Positions 8,001 through 15,700 of a stretch of DNA of 64,000 bases are shown here, in pieces. A model generated the notes under the pieces. It saw only the letters and a program-made list of their open reading frames with translations. It did not search any database and was not told the origin of the DNA. The first letter of the stretch is position 1. Each line of letters begins with the position of its first letter. Made by a program: the position numbers and the translations under genes. The stretch spans positions 46,948 through 110,947 of the forward strand of contig NZ_LZIN01000052.1 in the NCBI RefSeq assembly GCF_001667375.1, given 5' to 3'. This DNA is from Mycolicibacter sinensis (GTDB lineage: Bacteria > Actinomycetota > Actinomycetes > Mycobacteriales > Mycobacteriaceae).

Positions 8001-9723
8001 CGGCATCCGCGATCTAGTAGTCGATGGCACCGCCGAGATCGCCGCGCTCGCCGCCTTTGTCGGTGATGAACGCCAGTACCCACTGCTGAAGGGCTTGCAG
8101 CCGGACCTTTATCGCTGCTTCATGGGGCAGACCTGGCGCAACATGTCTCCACGCGGCACGGTGTCGTTGATCCACCCCGAGACCCACTTCACCGACGAGA
8201 AGGCCGGCCTGCTGCGGGAGGGTGCGTATCAACGGCTACGGCAGCACTGGCAATTCATTAACCAACTCAAGCTGTTTGAGATTCACAACCTGGTCGAGTA
8301 CGGCGTGCATGTGTATGGGCTAGCGCGAGAGCCATTGTTCCTCAATGCCTCGTCGTTGTATCACCCCGATACGGTCGTGCGCTCGCTCGTCCACGATAAT
8401 TCTGGAGCAGAACCCGGCGTTAAAGATCTCGACGGAAACTGGGATTTGCGACCACATGCAGGCCGGATCATCACCGTCGATGACCAAGTTCTGGCCGTCT
8501 GGAAAGACTTGCTTGAAACGCCGGAGGTTCCGCCGCAGCGCAGCCGTATGGTCTACACGGTCAACCGTTCCGTAGCACGGGTGTTGACGCAATTGGCGAA
8601 CGCTCCGCGCCTCGGCGAGCGTGAACTTCTGTTCTTTCGGGGATGGGACGAAACAACTGACCGAGAGGCAGGCCTATTCGATGCTCGATGGGAGATCCCG
8701 AGTGCGTGGGACAACGTCATCCTGCAGGGCCCGCACTTGTATGTAGCTACCCCACTCAACAAGTCGCCGAACCGCACCATGAAATCAAATCGAGACTGGT
8801 CACCTACTGACTTCGAAGCCTCAGCTGTTGATGCGATCCCGGCCACCACCTACAAACCGGTTCGCACGACGTCCGCGTTCCGCAGCGGTTATATGTCATG
8901 GGAAATTAATGGTCAGCCGATCCGCGCCCGCGACCAGTACCGTGTGGCATGGCGGAGCATGGCAGCAAACACCAACGAACGAACGCTCATTTCGGCGGTT
9001 ATCCCACCCGGACCAGTGCACGTGAGGCAATCAATATATTCGGTGGCCGCGTCGAGCCAGTCCGACCTGATGATCGCGGCCGCTATGCTGTCGTCACTTG
9101 TAGCGGACTTCGCTGTGCGTGCCGCTCCAAAATCCAGCATCCGCTTCAGCACCGTTAGCCGTCTTCCGCTGGCGAGGAACCCTTGCATACAGCCATTGCT
9201 CATCCTCCGCGCCCTCCGCCTCAACTGCGTCACCAACGCCTACACCGACCTGTGGCGCGAATGCTTCGACCCGGCAATGCAATCCGACGACTGGGCCGGC
9301 GGCTTCAATCACACCCGTCGCCAACCCCTCGGAGCCATCGAACCGGACTGGGCCCACGACACCCCGCTGCGCATCGCCGCCGACCGTCGTCAAGCCCTGG
9401 TGGAGATCGACGCCCTCGTGGCACTGGGCCTCGGGTTGACCGCCGACGAGTTGTGCACGGTGTACCGCACCCAGTTCCCGGTGCTCTACGGCTACGACCG
9501 CAACACCTACCTCTATGACATCAACGGCCGCCTGGTCCCCTACGAGGTGCTGTCGGTGTGGCGCAAGAAAGGCGACGACTTGACCGCCGAGGAACGCACC
9601 GCCACCAACGCCGCCGGCAACACCTACACCTACGAACTGCCGTTCCGGTTCCTTGACCGCGAAGCCGACATGCGCACCGCCTACGCCGAATTCGCGCGGC
9701 GGCTCAACCAAGAAGGAGCCTGA
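5038..9723 (+). CDS. Large N6-adenine DNA methyltransferase, DrmMI/PglX/type IIG-like (1,561 aa)
   Basis: Modifies adenine in host DNA, presumably marking self for the cluster. The SAM-binding motif I is EPALGSGAF (about residue 572-580) and the catalytic motif IV is NPPW (about 944-947). GVDLNATAVEFAEISLWLATM between them is the typical helix of gamma-class adenine methylases of the Eco57I/PglX kind. The long N-terminus (1-550) is all-alpha family-specific sequence without a visible nuclease motif. The part after NPPW, about residues 945-1380, should hold the target-recognition domain. There GC content drops (33 of 60 bases at 8281-8340 against 47 of 60 at 7141-7200) and rare codons appear, then host-like composition returns from about 9,200, suggesting a swapped domain. 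It follows the SNF2 gene by 9 bases and ends one base before the next start. Confidence 0.9.
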   Translation: MPTSDALLLADDFLSEHYFTTDAKSQSFQAKVLERRKQWDSAHDPAHDENQPTTRSRYTAHRRELAQAFLGLAETADADTVDALYTQLRDILGFDNPVRFDIERLGGVDGQPGPVLALRARGLAGPAPLAIVEARGALALEDLLAKDEKSLLRGYLTDEVADGKPITSVARLLSHLFVAADGPQFALVLAGGRALVTERERWPEGRYLAVDLQLVGERADTKRGGEIDRALACLDADSLAPDAEGAIWWSSVIEESIKHTVGVSEDLREGVRLSIEIIANEVVARRKALGLAPLPPEQAQPLARDALRFLYRILFLLYAEASPELAVLPVGEPAYERGYSIDRLRELTLTELVSPRARSGTHLYESLAVLFDLVDRGHDGSGDDPAAAEGLVFQPLRADLFKPGAIALIDEVKLGNAELQKVFRHLLLSKQAKGRDRGFISYAQLGINQLGAVYEGLMSYTGFFAAEDLFEVAKNGDASKGSWVVPTTRSDGIARSDFVTAEDLDTGERKPVLHHRGTFVYRLSGRERQQSASYYSPEVLTRFVVGQALAELLDPNGETTPARAILDLSICEPALGSGAFAIEAVQQLAEEYLRRRQDELDQRIDPDAYAAELQKVKAYIALHQTYGVDLNATAVEFAEISLWLATMGEGLAAPWFGLHLRRGNSLVGARHSIIPAASLREKGWLQATPTDAPLSTLGDDLRGGVHHFLLPVDGWGATVDAKEAKELAPDALERLKDWRKSLRPKLSKTQIANLSSLARRTERLWALALRRLQIAEAQIRRAIPVWGADDLPDAGGAVPREAIEAALADPAGAHQRLRRVMDAWCALWFWPLTDELATVNGELVSPPSVNAWIDGLEQLLGQELKVSRRDEQQYSFADIDDWDDLGVAEDNDLTFAQAKNVDAVLAAHRWLVVCERLAGRHGFFHWELDFGPVFGRGGFDLQVGNPPWVRPRSDVAALLSEGDPWFQLALKPTQAEVRAKQATTLALPGIRDLVVDGTAEIAALAAFVGDERQYPLLKGLQPDLYRCFMGQTWRNMSPRGTVSLIHPETHFTDEKAGLLREGAYQRLRQHWQFINQLKLFEIHNLVEYGVHVYGLAREPLFLNASSLYHPDTVVRSLVHDNSGAEPGVKDLDGNWDLRPHAGRIITVDDQVLAVWKDLLETPEVPPQRSRMVYTVNRSVARVLTQLANAPRLGERELLFFRGWDETTDREAGLFDARWEIPSAWDNVILQGPHLYVATPLNKSPNRTMKSNRDWSPTDFEASAVDAIPATTYKPVRTTSAFRSGYMSWEINGQPIRARDQYRVAWRSMAANTNERTLISAVIPPGPVHVRQSIYSVAASSQSDLMIAAAMLSSLVADFAVRAAPKSSIRFSTVSRLPLARNPCIQPLLILRALRLNCVTNAYTDLWRECFDPAMQSDDWAGGFNHTRRQPLGAIEPDWAHDTPLRIAADRRQALVEIDALVALGLGLTADELCTVYRTQFPVLYGYDRNTYLYDINGRLVPYEVLSVWRKKGDDLTAEERTATNAAGNTYTYELPFRFLDREADMRTAYAEFARRLNQEGA

Positions 9724-9724
9724 C

Positions 9725-11584
9725 GTGAAGGATGCCAACCGCGCCATCGACGCTGTCGCCAAGACCGTGGCCGAGATCCTGGAGAAGAAGAAGTACTCGA
9801 TCGACTACTACCAGCGCGAATACAAGTGGCAGTCCAAGCAACTCGCCGACCTCGTGACGGACCTGACCACGAGATTCCTTGAGATATACGAACCCAACCA
9901 CGCCCGCAAAGACGTCGCCAAGTATCCCGGCTACTACCTCGGGTCGATCATCATCTCCCAGAAGGGCAGCCAGCCCTTCATCGTCGACGGGCAACAACGC
10001 CTCACCAGCCTCACCTTGTTTCTGGCCTACCTGCGACGGCTGCAACTCGAACGGGACGATGTCGTGGACATCGACGAGCTGATCTTGTCGGTGAAATTCG
10101 GGGAGAAATCATTCAACCTCGACGTTCCCGACCGCAACGACTGCATGGCCGCCCTCTTCGAATCCGGCGAGTACGAGCCACCAGACGATGCACCCGAGTC
10201 CGTGTACACCCTCGTGGATCGGTACGCAGAACTCGATGAGCGGTTCCCCGAGGAGTTGAAGGAGACGGCATTGCCGTACTTCATCGACTGGCTCAAAGAC
10301 CGCGTCCAACTCGTCCAGATCACCGCCTACACCGACGATGACGCCTATGCGATCTTCGAGACGATGAACGATCGCGGCCTCAAGCTCACCTCGGCCGACA
10401 TGCTCAAGGGTTACCTGCTGGCCAACATGGACGACGGTGGCCCGCGCACCAAAGCCAACGAACTGTGGCGCAAGCGGCTGCGTGTCCTCAACGAGCAGGC
10501 GGATGACGCCGGATCGGATTTCCTCAAAACCTGGCTGCGCAGCCAGTACGCCAAGAAGATCCGGGAGCGGAAGAAGGGCGCCCGCCCCGAGGACTGGGAT
10601 CGGATCGGTACCGAGTTCCACCGCTGGCTGCGCGCTGAACACACCGCTGTCGGTCTCGACAGGAGCGAAGATTTCTACCGCTTCGTCATCCGCGACTTCG
10701 ACTTCTACAGCCGCCAGTACGGACGCATCCTCGAAGCAACGACCGGGAAGTTCGATCCGGACAGTCCACTGCGATTCATCCGCTACAACGCCGACTTCGG
10801 GTTCACCCTGCAGAACCAGCTCCTCCTGGCGCCGCTACGGGTCGAGGACGGTCAGGCGGTGATTGACCAGAAGCTGGAGATCGTCGGAAGGTTCGCCGAC
10901 ATTCTCCTGGCCTGGCGGATCTGGAACTTCCGATCGACGGCCTACTCGACGATGCAGTACGCCATGTTCAATGTCATGCGGGACATCCGCGGTTGCGATG
11001 CCGATGCCCTCGCCACGACGCTGCGCGACTACCTCAAGAAGGTTGAGGAGACGTTCGACAGCAACGACGACCTGTACGTGCACCAGCAGAACCGCGGGCA
11101 ACTTCATCGGATTCTCGCCCGGATCACCGACTACATCACCGTCGAATCCGGTCAGGCGTCGCGCTACATCGCGCTGACCAACGGCGGCAAGGTGAAGTAC
11201 GAGGTCGAGCACATCTGGGCCGATCGCCCCGAACGCCACAAGGACGAGTTCAGCCATGAAGCCGATTTCGCCCGTCAGCGCAACCGGATCGGTGATCTTC
11301 TCCTGCTGCCCAAGCAGTTCAATGCCAGCTATGGCGACGGCACCTACAAGAAGAAGCTGTCGCACTACTACAAGGAAAACCTCCTCGCCTCGAGCCTCAA
11401 CTCGCAGAGCTACGTCAAGAATCCCGGCTTCACGCGATTCATCAAAGACAGCGGGTTGCCGTTCAAGGCATATGACGAGTTCAAGGCGGCGGACATCGTC
11501 GAACGCGGAGACCTCTACCGGGAGATAGCCAAGCTGATTTGGAATCCCGACGACCTGCTCGCCGCGGCGGCCGGCAGCGCATAG
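9725..11584 (+). CDS. DUF262/DUF1524 protein, GmrSD-like nuclease (619 aa)
   Basis: Two-domain protein of the type IV restriction (GmrSD) superfamily, also seen as SspE and BrxU in other defence systems. The N-terminal DUF262 domain shows YQREYKW (28-34), the nucleotide-binding signature VDGQQRLTSL (about 86-95) and NDRGLKLTSADMLKGYLL (about 214-231). The C-terminal DUF1524 HNH-like domain shows YEVEHIWADRP (about 490-500) and RQRNRIGDLLLLPKQFNASYGD (about 516-537); the His in VEHI is the likely nuclease residue. The GTG at 9725 is chosen because an AGAAGGAG ribosome-binding site ends 6 bases before it and the GTG is one base after the methylase stop. A longer frame from 9653 would overlap the methylase. 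Probably the DNA-cleaving effector of the operon (inference). Confidence 0.9.
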   Translation: MKDANRAIDAVAKTVAEILEKKKYSIDYYQREYKWQSKQLADLVTDLTTRFLEIYEPNHARKDVAKYPGYYLGSIIISQKGSQPFIVDGQQRLTSLTLFLAYLRRLQLERDDVVDIDELILSVKFGEKSFNLDVPDRNDCMAALFESGEYEPPDDAPESVYTLVDRYAELDERFPEELKETALPYFIDWLKDRVQLVQITAYTDDDAYAIFETMNDRGLKLTSADMLKGYLLANMDDGGPRTKANELWRKRLRVLNEQADDAGSDFLKTWLRSQYAKKIRERKKGARPEDWDRIGTEFHRWLRAEHTAVGLDRSEDFYRFVIRDFDFYSRQYGRILEATTGKFDPDSPLRFIRYNADFGFTLQNQLLLAPLRVEDGQAVIDQKLEIVGRFADILLAWRIWNFRSTAYSTMQYAMFNVMRDIRGCDADALATTLRDYLKKVEETFDSNDDLYVHQQNRGQLHRILARITDYITVESGQASRYIALTNGGKVKYEVEHIWADRPERHKDEFSHEADFARQRNRIGDLLLLPKQFNASYGDGTYKKKLSHYYKENLLASSLNSQSYVKNPGFTRFIKDSGLPFKAYDEFKAADIVERGDLYREIAKLIWNPDDLLAAAAGSA

Positions 11585-11929
11585 CGCCAATCGGGTTGGG
11601 CTGCTGTAGCGAATCAACCTGACCTCGCCAGCCGCAGCGCACGCTGCGGCGTCCCGTACGGTCCGCTACCCCGGCCGCAGGCGCCGCCCCTCCTTGCAGC
11701 CAGACGCAACGACGCCGTCCACGAGGGCTGCGCGATCGGCGCCGGACCATTGCGATGCCGCGATTACTGCAGTGGCGGATGTCGTCGAGCTGGCGTACCC
11801 GCTGCCGGCGGTGCTCGGCCGCCGTCGGTGGCCAGTACGGACTGCCGCCGACCTCAGCCAACAAAATGTTGCTGATGGGGCGCGTGTGACTTGACTTGAT
11901 GCTGGCACGCAACTAACTTGGGGACATCC

Positions 11930-11960
11930 ACCCAGTCCTTTTCGCAGGGCTGGGTCTTTT
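11930..11960 (+). terminator. Rho-independent terminator after the DUF262 gene
   Basis: Nine-base stem ACCCAGTCC/GGGCTGGGT with one G-U pair, an 8-base loop and a CTTTT tail. It lies 346 bases after the DUF262 stop and 44 bases before the NYN gene, so it would insulate the two halves of the cluster. Confidence 0.65.
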
Positions 11961-11989
11961 CGTTGAGGCACTTTGTCGCGGGGACCCGC

Positions 11990-11995
11990 TAACGT
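11990..11995 (+). promoter_or_regulatory. -10 element (TAACGT) of the NYN-helicase-UvrD unit
   Basis: TANNNT hexamer with 8 bases to the GTG at 12004; there is no ribosome-binding site, so the transcript is probably leaderless. Confidence 0.5.
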
Positions 11996-12003
11996 AAACC
12001 CTC

Positions 12004-12732
12004 GTGCGAGTAGGCGTCTACATCGATGCGTTCAACCTGTACTACGGGATGCGTGATCACTGTGGTCGAGGCACCGCGGGATGGCGATGGCTCGACATCA
12101 GAAGTCTGACGAACGACCTTGCCGGGTGGAGTGGGTCGACTATAGAGCGCATCGTGTACTGCACCGCCTACGTGGACCCAGCGGACAACCAAGGTGCCCA
12201 TAGGGACCAGGCCTTGTATATCAAGGCACTACGTGAGCATCAGTCAATTGATGTCCTACAGCTGGGGCGCTACGTTGCGTGGCCGAAGAACCTGCCATTG
12301 GCGCGCAAGGTGGGAACCGGCGGCGCCGAGGTGATCCAGCCGACGGGGTTTGAGTCCTGGCAGGGGCTACCGATATCACGGGTGTCCGGTCCCAACGGTG
12401 GGATGTTCATGGCCACGGTCAGGAACAGAGAGGAGAAGGGTTCCGACGTCAATGTGGCGACACATCTCCTCGCTGACGTGTTTCGCCGGGAGGTTGATGC
12501 CGCGATCGTCGTGTCCAATGACTCAGACCTTGCGTTGCCGCTATCAATTGCCCGATCAGTCGTGCCCGTCGGGACCGTCAACCCAGGAACCAAGCAACTT
12601 GCCGGTGCATTGAAGGGCGATCGTGATGACGGGCCTGGTCGGCACTGGTGGCGGAAGCTGTCTGCCCAGGACTACCGGCAGCATCAGTTGCCGAATCCCG
12701 TCGGGCGTTTCTTCAAGCCGGCCGGCTGGTAG
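12004..12732 (+). CDS. NYN-domain (PIN-like) nuclease (242 aa)
   Basis: Predicted metal-dependent RNase of the NYN/PIN fold. The acidic residues expected to hold Mg2+ are visible: VGVYIDAFNLYYG (Asp-7), EEKGSDVNVATHLLADVF (about residues 140-157) and VVSNDSDLALPLSIA (about 164-178). The domain spans most of the protein; the C-terminal 45 residues are basic (HWWRKLSAQDYRQHQLPNPVGRFFKPAGW). Composition is lower in GC than its neighbours (36 of 60 bases at 12061-12120). The stop lies two bases before the ATG of the giant helicase, so the two are probably translated together. NYN nucleases in defence loci may cut RNA as an abortive-infection effector; that role is inferred here. Confidence 0.85.
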   Translation: MRVGVYIDAFNLYYGMRDHCGRGTAGWRWLDIRSLTNDLAGWSGSTIERIVYCTAYVDPADNQGAHRDQALYIKALREHQSIDVLQLGRYVAWPKNLPLARKVGTGGAEVIQPTGFESWQGLPISRVSGPNGGMFMATVRNREEKGSDVNVATHLLADVFRREVDAAIVVSNDSDLALPLSIARSVVPVGTVNPGTKQLAGALKGDRDDGPGRHWWRKLSAQDYRQHQLPNPVGRFFKPAGW

Positions 12733-12734
12733 CC

Positions 12735-15700
12735 ATGGCTGAGCTACTCCCCCTGTCGCAGGCCACCGCGATCACCCGCAGCCTGCTGGACTACCTGGGC
12801 ACCACGTTCGCGCTGGCCGACCCCGATGCCCGCGCCGTGCTCGACGGCTTCCTCTCCCACCCGGACACCGGGATGTTCCGCGGCCCCTATGTGCGGGTGC
12901 GGCTGCCGTTTCGGCCCGCCGACGAGGGCTGGCGCGAGCACCTGGATTTCTACGAAGGCCACGTCCCGTACGGGCATCAGGCCGCGGCGTTCGCCCGGCT
13001 GAGCACCTACCAACTCAGCGACGGTCAACGCCCGCAGCCGACCCTGGTGACCACCGGCACCGGATCGGGCAAGACCGAGGCGTTTCTGTACCCGATCCTC
13101 GACCATGTGCGCCGGGCCAAACGAGCAGGCGTGACCGGGATGAAGGCGCTGATCCTCTATCCGATGAACGCGCTGGCCAACGACCAGGCAGGCCGGCTCG
13201 CGCACCTGCTCACCGAGCACGGCGAGTTGGCCGGGATCACCGCGGCGCTCTACACCGGCGACGCCGGCCCGCAACGCACCACGGTCACCGATGAGGGGCT
13301 GATCACCGACCGCGAGGTCATCCGCGACACCGCCCCCGACATCCTGCTGACCAACTACAAGATGCTCGACCAGTTGCTGCTGCGCCCGGCCGACGCCGAC
13401 TTGTGGCGCCAGAGCGCGGCCAGCCTCCAGTACCTGGTGCTCGATGAGTTTCACACCTACGACGGCGCGCAGGGCACCGACGTGTCGATGCTGCTGCGCC
13501 GGCTCGGTTTGACCCTGAAAAGCCATTGGGCACCCGATGATCCAGCGTTCAGCACCGCCGACCGGGAACGGCCCCTGGGCCGGATCACCCCGGTGGCGAC
13601 CTCGGCGACGCTGGGCGACGGCGGAAACCCCTCGGCGATGCTGAATTTCGCCGCTACCGTCTTCGGGGAACCGTTCGCCGCCGACGCGGTCATCACCGAA
13701 TCCCGGCTGAACATCACCGAGTGGGCCGGCGATGCGAAGGCCCGGGTCGAGGCGGCGGGCTGGCGGATCCCTGAGATGGATGACGCCCGCATCGCGGACA
13801 TCGCCGCTGCGGTCAGGGATCAGACCGAGCCGGCCTCGCGAGCGCTTGCCGTGCTGCGCGGCCTGTACGACGGTGGCGACGACGCCGCGCTGACCACCGC
13901 GATGGTCACCGACGACGCGCTGGTGCTGGATCTGGTCAAGGCCCACGGCGTGTTCGCCACGCTGATCGAGTCGGCCACTGCCGCAACGGGGCTGGACCCA
14001 CTCGCTGCCAAGGTGTTCGCCGGCGTCAAAGCCACCGGCCCCGACAGCGCAGCGCAACAGCGCGCAGTCCTAGCCGCGTTCATCGACACGCTGAGCCATG
14101 TCCGCGCCCGCCAAGGCCGGGGTGCGGCATCGGTGGAGGCGCACCTGTGGATTCGTGAACTGACCCGGCTGGATCGGGCGGCCACCGGTGCCCCGCATTT
14201 CATCTGGGAAGACGACGGTGTGCGCGTCGGCGGCCCCGATGCCCCGGCCGTCAGCTATCTACCGGCGTTGTATTGCCGACATTGCAACCGGTCTGGTTGG
14301 GCGGTGGCGCTTGCACCCACCGGCTGGGAGCTCGATGTCGATGACACCGCCATCCGCCGGCGCCGGCTGCGCGGCGATGACCGATTCCGCGCCTTGATTC
14401 ATGCCCCTGTCGAGGCGGCCTACGCCGCCGACGGCGACCAGGACAGCGACGCCGATGCGCCGTCGAAGCTGGGCTGGCTGCTGGTGCCCGAGCGGCGGAT
14501 CACCTTCGAGACACCGTCGGAGCAGGAGCTGGCCGAGGGCGCCGCACTGCCGGTGCTGGTGCACTGCGGCGATTCGGCGGGCGCCGATTCGACCAACGAC
14601 ACCTGCCCGTCGTGCCGGCAGACCGACGGCATCCGCTTTCTGGGTTCGGCGATCGCCACCATGCTCTCGGTGTCGCTGTCGACGGTGTTCGGCACCGAAG
14701 AACTCGACGCCCGGGAGAAGCGGGCGCTGGTATTCACCGACAGCGTCCAAGACGCCGCGCACCGGGCCGGGTTCGTGCAGTCCCGCTCACACGCACTGAC
14801 CCTCCGCACCCTGGTCCGCCAGGCTCTCGATGCTGGGGAGACCGACCTGGAGTCGCTGTCGCATCGGATGATCGAACTCGCCGGCGCCGACCCGGCGGCC
14901 CGCTATCGTCTGCTGCCCCCGGAGCTGGCCGAGCGGGCGGCGTTCGCCGAGTTCTGGCGTCAGCCCAGGGTTTCGGCGAAGGCCCGCAACTTCGTGCGTC
15001 GCCGCCTGCTGCTGGACATCGAATTGGAATTCGGGTTGCGCTCCGCGGTCGGGCGCACCCTGGAGACCACCGGTGCGGCGCTGGTCAATGTCGACGTCTC
15101 CCCCGCGGTACTGCGCGCTGCCGCAGCCGAAGCGATCGAGGACGCCGGCGCTCAGCAAATCCTGGGCGGGCTGCCCGACGGTCGGCTGGTGGCGTGGGTG
15201 CGCGGCGTGCTGGAACATTTGCGAACCCGCGGCGCGATCGAGCACGAATGGTTCGACAAGTTCCGCCGTGAAGATGGCAACCGGTGGTGGGTCACCGGGG
15301 GGCGCCGCCGCGGCGAAGGCATGCCCGGCTTCGGCAAAGGCAACTCGGCTCCCGGCTTCGCGGTCTCCGGTGGCGGCGCGCGCGTCACCGACCTGGAGCC
15401 GGTCGGCTCGGCGCGCGGCTGGTACGCCCTGTGGACGAAAAAGGTGCTCGGGTTGCCCGCCGGCGAGGCGGCGGTGCTGTCGCGGCTGTTGTTCACCCGG
15501 CTGCGCCAACGCGATGTGCTCGGCGAGGTCACCACCGTCAGCGGCGGGCAGACCTTCCACCTGCCGGCCACCTCGATCGTGGCCAGGGTGGTCACCGATG
15601 CCGAGTTGGCGTCGTCGTCGATCGCGTTGGTCTGCGACACCTGCCGCAACACCGTGCACAGCTACCCGGCCGGCATCGACCAACTCGACGACGCGCCGTG

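Larger units (their letters stand above)
11585..12003. other. 419-base intergenic region splitting the island into two transcription units
   Basis: No convincing gene is seen. The last 75 bases hold a terminator-like hairpin (11930-11960) and then a -10 element (11990-11995) for the NYN gene. The first 300 bases are GC-rich and show nothing I recognise. Confidence 0.6.

Noticed and set aside
9653..9724. Longer start for the DUF262 gene
   Set aside because: It would overlap the methylase gene and lacks the ribosome-binding site that serves GTG 9725.
11585..11929. tRNA or small RNA in the gap before the NYN gene
   Set aside because: No cloverleaf, anticodon arm or conserved RNA motif could be found by eye; only the terminator at the end is convincing.
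12648..12734. Longer start for the giant helicase
   Set aside because: It overlaps the end of the NYN gene and adds sequence without family resemblance; ATG 12735 gives a clean start.
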